A DNA stretch of 64,000 nucleotides from Lacticaseibacillus saniviri JCM 17471 = DSM 24301 (GTDB lineage Bacteria > Bacillota > Bacilli > Lactobacillales > Lactobacillaceae), in NCBI RefSeq assembly GCF_001311785.1, contig NZ_BBBX01000014.1:1-64000 (forward strand), in the 5' to 3' direction. This document shows positions 27,788 through 38,630 of the stretch, piece by piece. Each line of letters starts with the position of its first letter. Within the stretch, counting starts at the first letter, position 1. The notes under the pieces are model-generated. The model did no database searches, was not told the DNA's origin, and worked only from the letters and a program-made list of their open reading frames with translations. Both the position numbers and the translations under genes were made by a program.

Positions 27788-28549
27788 CTAGAATACAGAG
27801 GTGAAGAACAGAATCGAATCCCATAGGAAGTGGAAAATGTACGAGATCCAAATATTCTTGGTCCGAATGTACATCCCAGTATCAAAAATTCGACCTACGC
27901 CAATCACCAGAAGCATCTGCAAGATATGCCAATCATACGCAACGAAATGAATCATACCGAAGAATATCATCGACCCAATAAGTCCCCACCAGATACCTGC
28001 ATTGCGTGAAGCGTGCATATGCTGCATCACCAAGGCGCTGAGTACCAGGAAGAAGCTGACAGCGAGCAGTTCCTCAATCATCAAATTTAGGATTGAGATA
28101 ATTTCATTAGTAATGAAATAGGACACGATGCGGGACTCGCCGACACCCTTCATGGCAACCACAGCACCATTGGGAGCCGTTTGACCCTTTAGCAGCAATC
28201 CCATGACAGTTGAATAAATCAAGCTCAAAATCGTCATCACGAGCCCAAAGCCCAAATCGCGCCACTTGAGCCGCTTATAGAGCTTAGTCATCGATTCTTT
28301 TGCACCGTACCGAAAAAGAGCAACAAACAGTAATAACGGCAGAACCGAAGAAATGAATTGAATCACATACGTCATGGCGACTGGGGTGCTATTTGTCACC
28401 CATGTCTGTGGCAGTGCATAGACTAGCGCAATGACAATAATACCGACTAATAGACCTAATAGTCGTGATGCTGAAAGTGGTGCGTCGTCAACCAGTGGCA
28501 TATTGCCACGATTTTGACGGCGTTCCAAGAAAAATCGTTGTTCTTGCAT
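27788..28549 (-). CDS. CPBP-family intramembrane protease-like protein
   Basis: A 253-residue protein from ATG 28549 with GGAGGGG upstream and about seven membrane helices. CPBP (CAAX protease/bacteriocin-processing) motifs are partly present: the Glu-Glu pair in LMIEELLAVSFF, histidine in FFGMIHFVAYDW, and HxxxD in YIFHFLWDSILFF. The Arg normally four residues after the EE pair is absent, so protease activity is uncertain. Relatives act in bacteriocin immunity or membrane proteolysis. No bacteriocin gene is nearby. Confidence 0.75.
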   Translation of the reverse strand: MQEQRFFLERRQNRGNMPLVDDAPLSASRLLGLLVGIIVIALVYALPQTWVTNSTPVAMTYVIQFISSVLPLLLFVALFRYGAKESMTKLYKRLKWRDLGFGLVMTILSLIYSTVMGLLLKGQTAPNGAVVAMKGVGESRIVSYFITNEIISILNLMIEELLAVSFFLVLSALVMQHMHASRNAGIWWGLIGSMIFFGMIHFVAYDWHILQMLLVIGVGRIFDTGMYIRTKNIWISYIFHFLWDSILFFTSVF

Positions 28550-28615
28550 GAAATCCCCTCCAAACAACAATTATCATGCCTTCTTCACAGCATTTTTGCA
28601 ATTAAAGTGTCTTGA

Positions 28616-29729
28616 CTAGTCTTTACCTTTCAGTGATTTCTGTTGATGGGCAGGTTTGGCAAAAATCATCCGCCCGGCAGCCGTTTGCAGCGCGCTGGTG
28701 ACCACAACGTCCAATGGCTTGTTCATGTAGTATTGACCATCTTCAACAACGACCATTGTGCCATCCTCAAGATAAGCGACCCCTTGTTGACGCTCAGTCC
28801 CAGACTTGATAACGGTGACACGCATGCCCTCGCCTGGTAACATCTCAGGCTTCAAGGCATTCGCCAGTTCATTGATATTGAAAACAGGCACATTTTGAAA
28901 TTGACTGACCTTATTCAGGTTAAAGTCATTGGTGACCACAACCCCGTCGAGTAATTTGGCGAGCTTGATCAGCTTACCATCAACTTCCGTCAAGTCTTCA
29001 AAGTCACCGTCGTACATCTCGATATTGATATCGGGATCTTCTTGCATCGCGTTCAAGATGTCTAAACCGCGGCGACCTCGACTGCGTTTAACAGAATCGG
29101 CGGAATCAGAGATCAGTTGCAGCTCGTGTAAGACAAAATTAGGCACGAGCAGTGTTCCTTCGATGAAGCCGGTCTTGGCAATCGCTTGCACCCGGCCATC
29201 GATGATCACGCTGGTATCAAGAATCTTGTATTTGCGGTAATTCTCATCCGCCCGACGTTCCAAGACCTTCTCGGCATTGCCATCTTCTTCACTATTGCGG
29301 CGACGAATGGTCAATAATTTGCGCCATTCCTCCCGCCGTGTGGTCCCGACACGAAACCCTAAGTAACCAAAATCAACATCAGAACAATCGGCAAAATCAC
29401 GTTCAGTCCTGGAATCGGTAAGCTATACAGTGGCAAGGACAAAATCGCCGCTAACACCAATCCGATAATCGTTGAGATACTCCCAAACAGCAGATAACTC
29501 GGTGACTGCTTGGTCAAGAAGGTCTCCGCCCGTTTGAGTTGTTTCAGAATCCAGCCTGACGCCATTTCCCCCAAAATCAAAAAGATAATCGCACCAATAA
29601 TTGCATTAATCAGTGGGGATGTTAACCAGGTATTGTTGAAGCCGATTGCTAACCAGAACGGGGGCATGACAGCCATCCCGACACCGATCCCAATCAAGCC
29701 AAAAATTAAACTCACAATTCTTTTTGCAT
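28616..29729 (-). CDS. yacL: PIN/TRAM-domain membrane protein YacL, two frameshift corrections
   Basis: ATG 29729 follows GAGGAGG and opens [14 protein letters not shown] once a short A-run (five for six) is corrected. A second missing base (GG for GGG, near 29353) joins the four-helix membrane part to the PIN domain ([33 protein letters not shown]), which is followed by a TRAM domain ([19 protein letters not shown]). Corrected length is 371 residues. PIN domains are RNases or RNA-binding folds, and YacL's exact target is unknown. It sits between radA and gltX, as in many Firmicutes. Confidence 0.9.
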
Positions 29730-29868
29730 CGTCTTTCCTCCTCTCATGGATCTGATATGTAATGCGGTTGCGACACAACCGCCAGTCATGCCGCAACCAT
29801 TTTTGAACATGCTTCATTCTAAATCTAGCGCTAATCATTCACCTACGGCTAAGGTCCGATTATGCGAC

Positions 29869-31242
29869 CTAATTAAAGACTTTGTGCAGCGCCTCGGCAA
29901 CACTCGTCACCCCAATGACTTGGATGTCTTTTGGAATGTCATCGTAACCATGTAAGTTATTCTTTGGCACGAAGATGCGCTTGAAGCCCAACTTAGCAGC
30001 TTCCTTGATGCGATCTTCAATCCGATTGACCCGGCGCACTTCACCGGTCAAACCAATTTCACCCACAAATGAATCGGTCGGTGAAATCTCTTGGTCACGA
30101 TAGGAAGAAGCAATCGCAACAGCCATGGCGAGGTCAATCGCGGGTTCATCGAGTTTCACCCCACCGGTGGCTTTGAGATACGCATCTTGATTCTGTAACA
30201 TCAAGCTGGCCCGCTTCTCGAGCACCGCCATAATCAGGCTAACTCGATTGTGATCCAGCCCGCTACTGGTGCGCTTGGCGTTCCCATACATGGTTGGTGA
30301 AATCAGTGCCTGAATTTCAACCAGAATCGGCCGCGTCCCTTCCATCGAGACCACCACCGCCGAACCTGTGGCACCCGCTAATCGTTCCTCTAAGAAAATC
30401 TCGGATGGATTTGCGACTTCCTCGAGCCCCGCTTGATGCATTTCGAAGATACCGATTTCGTTCGTTGAGCCGAATCGATTCTTAACCGAACGCAGAATAC
30501 GGTAGGTGTGATGCATGTCTCCTTCAAAGTACAGCACGGTATCCACCATGTGTTCGAGAATCTTTGGTCCCGCAATTGCGCCGTCCTTGGTGACGTGACC
30601 CACGATAAAGATCGTAATCTGATTGGACTTAGCAATCCGCATCAGTTCCGCGGTCACTTCACGAATCTGCGCCACAGAACCCACCGCTGAGTTCATATCG
30701 GGCACATTCATCGTCTGCACCGAATCAATAATCACGTAATCAGGTGTGAGGTCATCGATGGCCTGTTGAATACTTGGCATATCCGTTTCAGGATACAGAT
30801 ACATGCCAGAATCGCCGACATGCAATCGGCCCGCGCGCATCTTGATTTGACTGGCACTTTCTTCCCCGGAGACATACAACACCTTGCCACCGGTTTGAGC
30901 GAGTTGCCCTGAAACCTGTAGCAGCAGTGTGGATTTCCCGATACCGGGATCGCCACCGATCAGAATTAATGACCCAGGCACAACCCCGCCACCCAAGACG
31001 CGGTTGAGTTCGTTGAGTTTGGTCTTAACCCGTGTTTCTTTGGTAATGGTCACGTCGGTCAGCTTTTGTGGTTGCACCTTGGCACCAGCGGTTGTTGTCC
31101 GTGGTGTGGCTGCGACCTTAGCTGCCGTAATCGTTTCTTCGACCAGTGTGTTCCACGCACCACAATTTGGGCAGCGCCCTAAATAGCTCGCGGAGATGTA
31201 GCCACAGTTTTGGCAGACATATTGTGTTTTACTTTTCGCCAT
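29869..31242 (-). CDS. radA: DNA repair ATPase RadA
   Basis: A 457-residue protein with an N-terminal zinc finger ([18 protein letters not shown]), a RecA-like ATPase (Walker [13 protein letters not shown]), the RadA KNRFG motif ([11 protein letters not shown]), and a Lon-like C-terminal domain. RadA drives branch migration of recombination intermediates. ATG 31242 follows AAGGGGG. It lies 22 bases after dut. A stem GGTTGCG...CGCAACC at 29766-29798, downstream of the stop, may mark its 3' end, but it lacks a T-run. Confidence 0.96.
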   Translation of the reverse strand: MAKSKTQYVCQNCGYISASYLGRCPNCGAWNTLVEETITAAKVAATPRTTTAGAKVQPQKLTDVTITKETRVKTKLNELNRVLGGGVVPGSLILIGGDPGIGKSTLLLQVSGQLAQTGGKVLYVSGEESASQIKMRAGRLHVGDSGMYLYPETDMPSIQQAIDDLTPDYVIIDSVQTMNVPDMNSAVGSVAQIREVTAELMRIAKSNQITIFIVGHVTKDGAIAGPKILEHMVDTVLYFEGDMHHTYRILRSVKNRFGSTNEIGIFEMHQAGLEEVANPSEIFLEERLAGATGSAVVVSMEGTRPILVEIQALISPTMYGNAKRTSSGLDHNRVSLIMAVLEKRASLMLQNQDAYLKATGGVKLDEPAIDLAMAVAIASSYRDQEISPTDSFVGEIGLTGEVRRVNRIEDRIKEAAKLGFKRIFVPKNNLHGYDDIPKDIQVIGVTSVAEALHKVFN

Positions 31243-31263
31243 TGGTCCCCCTTAACGCGATGT

Positions 31264-31800
31264 TTACTTGCCTGTCGAACCAAAGCCGCTCTTGCGCACT
31301 TGGTCCAACGCAGAATCGTTATCGGCCTTTAAGAATGGCATAAAAATGCCTTGGCCGATACGTTCGCCTTTTCGAATAATCATATCTTTGGGGCTGAGAT
31401 TCACCAATTGGAAAAATCTCACCCTCGTTATCGTCGTTGTTATAATAATCTGCATCCACAATGCCAATCCCATTGGGCAGAATCAAACCTCGCTTCAATG
31501 GATTGCTCGAGCGGTTAGCCAACACCAGCATTTCATCTGGTTGCATATACGCCTTCACACCAGTTGGCACCAATTGTGGTTTCAGCGTCTTACTAGCGCG
31601 CTTAAAATCACTTTCAGTCAGTGGATGTTCATTCTTGATGAGCCGGAATAACCGAATAAAGTTGTAACGCCAAACACTTTTGAGCACGAAATCCTCCCGT
31701 GCATAAAATCATAACCCGCCGCCTGTTTGGTTTGGCGTGTGGGCAATGTGATGTCTTGTTCCTTGTACGTCGAGACCACTTCAAAACCGCGAATTGCCAT
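31264..31800 (-). CDS. dut: dUTP diphosphatase, two frameshift corrections
   Basis: The enzyme removes dUTP and supplies dUMP. The N-terminus (MAIRGFEVVSTYKEQDITLP) follows AAGGAGGGCAAGC. A missing T near 31704 and an extra T near 31417 break the frame. Corrected length is 178 residues, the longer lactobacillar form with an insert (VLKSVWRYNFIRLFRLI). dUTPase motifs are NRSSNPLKRGLILPNGIGIV, DADYY, KGERIGQGIFM, and the C-terminal RKSGFGSTGK that closes over the active site. It is upstream of radA. Confidence 0.92.
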
Positions 31801-31982
31801 GCTTGCCCTCCTTATTTATGGTACAGATAATCATACCACGGAAACCGTTTGCCGACCATGCTCAGAGCTTTACTTGTAAGCGTTTTTAGGGTTAAATATA
31901 TTCAAAGCTGTGCCAACCGATAGCTTTGCCCATTCATCGCCAATACTGTTAGACTGAAGATATCAACTTTGAGGAGGCCAAT

Positions 31983-32276
31983 ATGGAATTTTTATCAGAA
32001 CCAGGACGTTTCTATCTCGAAAATCCCGAACATCAACTACTCGCCGAAATCACCTTCCAATCAATCGCTGATGACACCGCCTATAGCATCGATCACACCT
32101 TTGTTGACGAGAGCTTGCGCGGGCAAGGTATCGCCGCGCAATTGGTCGATGCCGTCGTCCAAAAAGCCCGTGCGGAACACAAAATGATCCAGCCACTGTG
32201 CACTTATGCCGTGCATTCCTTCGAGACGCACCCCGAGTACGCCGATATTTGGCGTAAAGGAAGCGGTCTCTCTTAA
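31983..32276 (+). CDS. GNAT-family N-acetyltransferase (short form)
   Basis: A 97-residue protein of the small Gcn5-related type. SIDHTFVDESLRGQGIAAQLVDAVV contains the acetyl-CoA binding motif (R-G-x-G-I-A), and the C-terminal PLCTYAVHSFETHPEYADI matches the conserved tail with Cys, His and Tyr. ATG 31983 follows GAGGAGG. The substrate is not known. It stands alone between dut and rpiA on the opposite strand to dut. Confidence 0.85.
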   Translation: MEFLSEPGRFYLENPEHQLLAEITFQSIADDTAYSIDHTFVDESLRGQGIAAQLVDAVVQKARAEHKMIQPLCTYAVHSFETHPEYADIWRKGSGLS

Positions 32277-32352
32277 AATTTCGCCATAAACCCGTTTTTC
32301 GTTCGGAAATTAGGTATAATAAAATTAATTTGAGGAAAAGGATGCGTGACTT

Positions 32353-33047
32353 GTGGCAATGGATCAAAATGAGCTCAAAAAGACTGCAGCAATTAAAGCA
32401 GCAGAATTCGTTGAAGACGGCATGATCGTCGGCTTAGGCACTGGCTCAACCGTAACTTTTTGGTTGAAGCAATCGCCAAGCGTGTACAAGAAGAAGGGTT
32501 ACATATCACAGGTGTTGCGACCAGCAAGCGAACAGGCAAGCAGGCCAAGTCTCTGGGTATCCCGATGAAGACAATCGACGAGGTGCCACATGTCGATCTC
32601 ACTATCGATGGTGCTGATGAAGTCGACAAGAACTTCCAAGGAATCAAGGGCGGCGGTGCTGCTCATGCCTTTGAGAAGGTTGTTGCAACAAGTTCAACCA
32701 AGAATATTTGGATTGTGGATGAAACCAAATTGGTCGACACACTGGGCAAGTTCCCACTGCCACTTGAAGTGATTCCTTATGGGAGTACCAAAGTATTCGA
32801 TCGACTCCAGAACGAAGGGCTCAATCCTAAGTTCCGCTTAAATGATGACGGCGAACGTGTGAAAACACATTCCGATAATTACGTCATCGACTTGTACATG
32901 GGGCACATTGACCATCCACATCTGTTAGCCAACTGGTTAATCAGTCAAGTTGGTTTGCTCGAACACGGACTTTTCCTCGACATCGTTAATACCGTGGTCG
33001 TAGGCACACAAGACGGGCCTAAGATTCTGGAAGCAAAAAGAGCGTGA
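32353..33047 (+). CDS. rpiA: Ribose-5-phosphate isomerase A, one frameshift correction
   Basis: RpiA interconverts ribose-5-phosphate and ribulose-5-phosphate in the pentose phosphate pathway. [19 protein letters not shown], and [13 protein letters not shown] are the substrate loops. A missing T in ACTTTTTGG (near 32460) splits it, and corrected it is about 231 residues. The start is GTG 32353, or ATG 32359. The stop codon TGA at 33045-33047 is part of the first bases (GAGCGTGA) of repeat cluster 3, so the element supplies the end of the gene. Confidence 0.93.
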
Positions 33048-33264
33048 CAAAAGGCGGTTAAAACATGAGGATTAGCAATATCTTTGGCAGAAGCCGGTTT
33101 GTGGGTTCGCCAAAGATGAGCTAACCGGAGTGTTTTGCCTTTTGGAACGCGTTTAGAGCGTGACAAGTCCCGCTTAACAATCGAGTACTAGCGCTAAAAT
33201 GCGGTTTATGCAATTGGCGCTAGTTTTTGTTAGGCGGAACAGGCAGTGTGGGTGAGCACGTTTA
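33040..33264. repeat. Intergenic hairpin-module cluster 3 (A, then C/B hybrid)
   Basis: An A module (33040-33155, 116 bp) with inner arms CTTTGGC/GCCAAAG is followed by a 109-bp module (33156-33264). Its left part matches type C (AACAATCGAGTACTA) and its right part matches type B (GTTAGGCGGAACAGGCAGTG). The cluster overlaps the last codons of rpiA and faces the convergent GH13 gene. Confidence 0.85.
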
Positions 33265-33292
33265 GAGCACGTGTCTAATCAATCTCATGCAT

Positions 33293-33346
33293 CAAAACAA
33301 AGGCCTGAGCCGACCCAATTGGGTTAGCTCAGGCCTTTTTGTTTTG
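33293..33346. terminator. Bidirectional terminator between rpiA and the GH13 gene
   Basis: AAAACAAAGGCCTGAGC...GCTCAGGCCTTTTTGTTTT is a long perfect-arm hairpin with A- and T-runs on both sides. It ends two bases before the GH13 stop. Confidence 0.85.
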
Positions 33347-33347
33347 G

Positions 33348-34631
33348 CTAGCTTTCGAGCACCATGCTCGTCGCGTGCACGCCCACCATACCATCTACGA
33401 CGGCAACAGTTTGTCCACTCAGGAAATCACGATAATCGCCATCCGCAAGTGCAACCGGCACATTGGCCGCCTGCCCCATCACCGGAAAAATCCCAATCAA
33501 CGCATGATCGTCACGCGTGTAGCTCACGACCAACACATCATCATGGCCAGCACTTGTCAGCTGATAATCATCCGCCTCACGCAGTGGATGCCGTAACAAA
33601 GGTTGCAGTGTCTGTAAGTACGTCGTGAGATCCACCTCTGGCGTTGTCGCCAACGTATCTTTGGTAAAGAGACTCGGTGTGTGACGCAAGCCGAATTCCT
33701 CGCCCGCATATAACAAGGTGGTCCCTCGTTCAAAATAACTGAAGGCTAACCACGCCTTGAGCTGCGCGATATTTTCAATTTGGCCGTGCGCCCGTTCTTG
33801 ATCATGATTCTCTAAGAAACGTAACTTGGCATAATTAGCAGGAAACGCAACATCCTGGTGCGTCAAGGCAGCCACGTAATCGCGCAACGGTGCCTTGCCG
33901 TTAATCACATCTTGCCACAGCCCATACACATCATAGTCGTAACTGATGTCAAAGGCGTTGAAGATTTCACCATCACTCGCCGCAAAGTAGCCCTGGTGCC
34001 GCAATTCAGCGATGAAGTCATCACCGGCAGATTCAGCCAGCCACAGAAAATCAGGTTTGACCTGTGCCACAGCGTCACGAGCAGCTTCCCAAAATGCGGT
34101 GGGTACCAGCGGCGCCACATCACAGCGATAACCGTCCACAAACTGTGCCCAGTAGGTCAGCGTGTCGATCTGGTACGCCCATAAGTCGTGTTGGCGATAA
34201 TCGAGATCGGCCACATCGGACCAATCGCCGACCTTGTTGCGCAATGAACCATCCGCATTCTGATAGAACCATTCCGGATGACTGGTTGCGAGAACACTGT
34301 CAGGACTGGTGTGATTGTAGACAACATCGAGCATCACCTTCATCCCCTGCGCGTGAATCGCATCAACTAGGTGTTCAAAGTCCGCCATGCTCCCATACTC
34401 GGGATTAATTGCGCGATAGTCTTTAATCGCATAGGGTGAGCCCAAATCGCCCTTGCGCTTGGTGACCCCAATGGGATGGATGGGCAAAAGCCAAACATAA
34501 TCCGTGCCGAGTGCCTTAATGCGAGGCAAATCAGCCTCGAGTGCTTGGAATGTACCAGCTTTTGTGTGATTCCGTACAAAGACGGAATAGATCAATTGTT
34601 GCCGCACCGCCAGTTTTGTTGTCGTTGCCAT
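33348..34631 (-). CDS. GH13 alpha-glucosidase/amylase-family enzyme
   Basis: A cytoplasmic GH13 enzyme of 427 residues with no signal peptide. Catalytic regions are LDVVYNHTSPDS (region I), GYRCDVAPLVP (nucleophile Asp, region II), FLWLAESAGDDF (acid/base Glu, region III) and LRFLENHDQER (Asp, region IV). It is shorter than the other two GH13 enzymes here and lacks an obvious starch-binding domain. It is the last gene of the maltodextrin operon after pgmB, so it probably trims imported oligosaccharides. The exact specificity cannot be told. The start ATG 34631 has GAAGAGG upstream. Confidence 0.85.
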   Translation of the reverse strand: MATTTKLAVRQQLIYSVFVRNHTKAGTFQALEADLPRIKALGTDYVWLLPIHPIGVTKRKGDLGSPYAIKDYRAINPEYGSMADFEHLVDAIHAQGMKVMLDVVYNHTSPDSVLATSHPEWFYQNADGSLRNKVGDWSDVADLDYRQHDLWAYQIDTLTYWAQFVDGYRCDVAPLVPTAFWEAARDAVAQVKPDFLWLAESAGDDFIAELRHQGYFAASDGEIFNAFDISYDYDVYGLWQDVINGKAPLRDYVAALTHQDVAFPANYAKLRFLENHDQERAHGQIENIAQLKAWLAFSYFERGTTLLYAGEEFGLRHTPSLFTKDTLATTPEVDLTTYLQTLQPLLRHPLREADDYQLTSAGHDDVLVVSYTRDDHALIGIFPVMGQAANVPVALADGDYRDFLSGQTVAVVDGMVGVHATSMVLES

Positions 34632-34645
34632 ACTAACATCCTCTT

Positions 34646-35316
34646 CTAGTTATTTTGGTCGTTAAATGCCTTTTCAATGGCCTTCAAATCGACATCTGCT
34701 GTGGATGGGAAAATCAAATCAGCGTCTTTCAGAATCGTCTTGTCGCCAATACCGACTGAGAATTGGCCGGCCGCATTGATCCCAGCGATTCCTGCTGAGG
34801 CGTCTTCCAACCCCACGACTTCACTGTTATCAAACTGCAACAGCTCCGCAGCGCGTTCAAAGATTTCGGGATCGGGCTTGCCCTTCTTCAACAAGGAAGG
34901 ATCGACAATCCCGTCAAAACTTGTGGTCAAGCCTAAACGGTCAATAATCGTTGGCGCATTCTTAGAAGCAGAAGCAATCGATGCCCTATAACCCGCTTCA
35001 TGCAATGCTTTTAAGAAATCCTTCATCCCAGGCAAGATGTCTTTTGGGGTCATGTTCTTGATCAATTTCAGATAATAATCATTTTTTCAGAGGCCATCAC
35101 CGCTTTTTCTGTGTCCGTATAGCGGTTCTCCTTGTGGCCAAACTTTAAAATTGTTTCTAATGAATCCATGCGGGATAAGCCCTTCAACTGCTCATTGACG
35201 GACTCATTAATGGTAATCCCCGCTTCTTCTTGAGCAACGTGCTTCCACGCTTCATAGTGGTAACGCGCGGTATCGGTGATCACACCATCGAGATCGAATA
35301 CAAAACCTTTTAACAC
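34646..35316 (-). CDS. pgmB: Beta-phosphoglucomutase, one frameshift correction
   Basis: The enzyme converts beta-glucose-1-phosphate, the product of maltose phosphorylase, into glucose-6-phosphate. It is a HAD-family protein. GFVFDLDGVITDTARYH has the nucleophile Asp, SASKNA carries the conserved Ser, and GLEDASAGI the late Asp pair. A missing A (six for seven, near 35085) splits the gene. Corrected length is 223 residues from GTG 35316, which follows GGAGGAATTATT. Its place between maltose phosphorylase and a GH13 enzyme matches the pathway. Confidence 0.93.
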
Positions 35317-35411
35317 AATAATTCCTCCTCTGCTTAGGTAACTACGGTGAGTGTTCGGTTTGAAACCGGATTCGCACCCACTCACATTCTACACATTACC
35401 AGCAGTTTTGC

Positions 35412-37663
35412 CTATGCTTCGACTTCCAAACGAACGGGTTTGTCATTGACCAGAACGGTGATCGGCTCACCCGCGACCAATTTGATTGTCGTGGTGTCGG
35501 CCACATCGATGGCCAACACCCGGCCACGATAGTTCATCTTAAACGCGTAGTGCGTCCACGTCGAAGGCAAGAAGGGTTTGAAGGATAATTGTGTGTCGTT
35601 ATAGCGCATGCCAGCGAATCCTTGAACGATGGCTAACCAGCTGCCACTCATCGACGTGATGTGCAAGCCATCGTCGGTATCGTTGTTGTAGTTGTCGAGA
35701 TCAAGCCGGGCCGTTCGTGCATAGAGTTCAACCGCTTTGTCCACTTTACCCAGTTCCGCAGCCAAAATCGCATGGATGGAGGCCGACAGCGAGGATTCAT
35801 GCACCGTCATCGGTTCATAGAAATCAAAGTTGGCTTCTTTTTGCGCCATGGTGAAGCGATTGTTCAGGAAGTAGATGCCCTGTAACACATCCGCTTGCTT
35901 GATGAATGGTGAGCGCAAGATACGATCCCATGACCAGTGCTGGTTGATTGGCCGCTGATCAGCGGGAATGGAAGCGGCTGGCCGCAAATCCTTATCGAGG
36001 AAAGTATCGTGCTGAACGAAAATACCGCGCTTCTCATCGGTTGGGAAATACATCCGATCGATGATATCTTGCCAATGCGCCTGTTCGTCATCGCTGACGG
36101 CCAATTTGGCAAGCACAGCCCCATTGGCCTTTGGTAACCGCTCGAGGGTGTACTCGAGCACCCAACTCGCCATGGTATTGGTGTACCAGTTGTTGTTGAC
36201 GTTGTTCTCATATTCATTGGGGCCGGTGACACCATGAATCATGTACTTACCGGCATTTTGACTGAAGTGCACTCGATCGGCCCAGAAGCGCGCAATCGCA
36301 ACCAACACCTCAATACCGTCTGTATTGACGTAGGTGTCATCACCCGTATAAGCCGTGTATTGATAAATCGCAAATGCAATCGCGGCGTTCCGGTGAATTT
36401 CTTCAAAGGTGATTTCCCATTCGTTGTGGGCTTCAATCCCATTGAAGGTCACCATGGGGTACAGAGCGCCCGCAAGGTTCTGCTGCTGTGCGTTGTGGAA
36501 AGCACCGGGTAATTGGTCATGGCGATACTGTAACAGCGCATGTGTCACCTCAGGCTTGGTGACGGCCAGATACATCGGCACAATGTAGGCCTCGGTATCC
36601 CAATAAGTCGCGCCACCGTATTTTTCACCAGTAAACCCCTTTGGTCCGACGTTTAAGCGCGGATCATCACCATAATAGGTCATGAACAACTGACTGATGT
36701 TGAAGCGAATGCCCTGTTGTGCCGCGTCATCGCCATCAATCACGACATCGCTGGTCGCCCACCGATCGGCCCAGATAGCGGTCTGCTGATTCAGCAACTC
36801 GTCAAATCCGGCGGCAACAACGCCGTCCAATAATTGACTCACGCGCTCCACTTGATGTTCTGGTTCAATATCGCGACTGGTAACCACGACGACACTCTTG
36901 ACCAAATCACTGTGTTCACCCGCATCGAGGCGTGTTGTCACTGTTTCATTCAGCGTACCACTAGCCGTTGTGAGAACGCCCTCACGTCTTGGCCATTGAG
37001 TTGCAGGTGTTGCGCCAAGGTCACAGTGAATTGAGGTACCTTGAACGGATTAGGAATGGTTTCCATGGTGATGCTGTGCGCCACGGGATTCTCTTCCAGC
37101 GCCTGCCAGAACTGTTCATCATAGTTGCTGTCCTCATTAACCACATTACCATCGAGGCTCGCATCAAATTGAATGTCGGCGTGACCCTCAAGGACATCAA
37201 CGGAGACCTTAAACAGTGCCGCTTCTTGCACCGCATTGCTCAAAAAGCGTTCAAAGGTGAATTTGATGGCGGCATCGTGGCCATGATAGACGTAACTACG
37301 AGTCAACAATCCCTGGTGCATATCGAGTGCTAAGTAGAAGTCCGTGAATTTGCTGGTGGCCAGATCAATCTTCTCGCCATTCACAGTGATGCCGATGTGA
37401 TTGAACGCTGGTGCATTGATGGCCTTGCCGAAATATTCCGGATAACCGTTCTTCCACCATCCCACACGGGTCTTGTCTGGAAACCAAACACCGCCCAGAT
37501 AAGTCCCCTGAAGTGTGTCGCCTGAGTAACCTTCTTCAAAGTTGCCCCGCATGCCCATGTAGCCATTACCGATGGCGGTGATACTTTCTTGGAGTCGCTT
37601 GTTCTCGACATCCAGTTCGTGTGTTTTCACAATCCAGGGATCGATTTCAAAAATTCGTTTCAT
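35412..37663 (-). CDS. malP: Maltose phosphorylase (GH65), one frameshift correction
   Basis: The enzyme splits maltose with phosphate into glucose and beta-glucose-1-phosphate. The N-terminal part ([34 protein letters not shown]) and the catalytic (alpha/alpha)6 barrel, with the acid Glu in [19 protein letters not shown], are standard for GH65. One missing base near 36978 splits it. Corrected length is 750 residues. A run [15 protein letters not shown] is the usual substrate-binding loop. It lies downstream of malG with a terminator between, and upstream of pgmB, which uses its product. Confidence 0.94.
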
Positions 37664-37716
37664 GATCCGTCTGCCTCTCTCTCATTTAATCCAAATAGCG
37701 GTTTCATTTCTGATTT

Positions 37717-37756
37717 AAAAAAAGAACCTGCGCCACTCGCACAGCACAGGTCCTTC
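37717..37756 (-). terminator. Terminator after malG
   Basis: On the minus strand AGGACCTGTGCTG...CGCAGGTTCTTTTTTT lies between malG and maltose phosphorylase. It would let the transporter and enzyme genes be expressed at different levels. Confidence 0.75.
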
Positions 37757-37770
37757 GCTGGAGCAAATTC

Positions 37771-38627
37771 TTAACCCTTATCAGCACCTGCAGTAATCCC
37801 GTTAACATAGAACCGTTGCATGATGATGAATAAGACAGTGATTGGGATCGCGATGATCACACACCCGCAATGAATTGCGTGAAGAATGTGGTCGATGCGC
37901 CTTTTGAACTGTGCACCATATTGTACAAACCATACGCGATGGTGTAGGTCTTGGGATTCCCTGAAGATGACAGGATAATACCTGAGAAGATAAAGTCAAT
38001 CCAAGGACCCATGAAGGCCATCAATGCCGTGTAGACAATCATTGGCCGAGACATGGGTAACCCAATGTGGATAAAGGATTGGAACTTGGTTGCCCCATCG
38101 ATTTCGGCCGCTTCATCGAGCGCGACGGGAATGGTGTCAAAGAATCCTTTGGCGATGTAGAAACCGAGTCCAGCACCCCCGACATAGACCAGAGTTAAGC
38201 CGGCCAGGTTCAACATATTGAATGACTTCAGGATGTAGTACAAGGCGATCATCGACATGAAGCCGGGAAACATCCCCAACACAAGGGCAATCTGTAAGAA
38301 TGGCTTTCTGAAGGCGAACCGTAACCGAGACAGCGCATAAGCCACCGTGATGGTCACGAAGGTCGACAGAATCATTGAAACGATGGAAACCAGGAATGTA
38401 TTGCGAATCCAATCCAGGAATGGATACTGTGGATTGTTCAAAATGCCGGTGTAGTTACTGAGTGTGAATTGTTCGGGCCAAATCGTTGAAACGAAACCGG
38501 TATCGTTATAGGAGAAGCTGGCAAGAATAATCCAAACGATTGGAAACAGCCAGATAACGGCTAGTAACGTGAGAAGCAGGTAACGCAAGACTAACGATAG
38601 GCGCCGTTTTGCATGATATGAGTTCAT
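37771..38627 (-). CDS. malG: Maltodextrin ABC transporter permease MalG, one frameshift correction
   Basis: A six-helix permease of about 285 residues. The EAA loop contacting the ATPase is ALDEAAEIDGATKFQSFIHIGLP. One missing base near 37861 moves the last about 30 residues (IIAIPITVLFIIMQRFYVNG..) into another frame, ending at TAA 37771-37773. It pairs with MalF. No ATPase gene (malK/msmK) is seen in the window, so the pump must use one encoded elsewhere. Confidence 0.93.
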
Positions 38628-38630
38628 AGG

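Noticed and set aside
34064-34408. Plus-strand open frames inside the GH13 gene
   Set aside because: They are antisense shadows with no ribosome site or family match.
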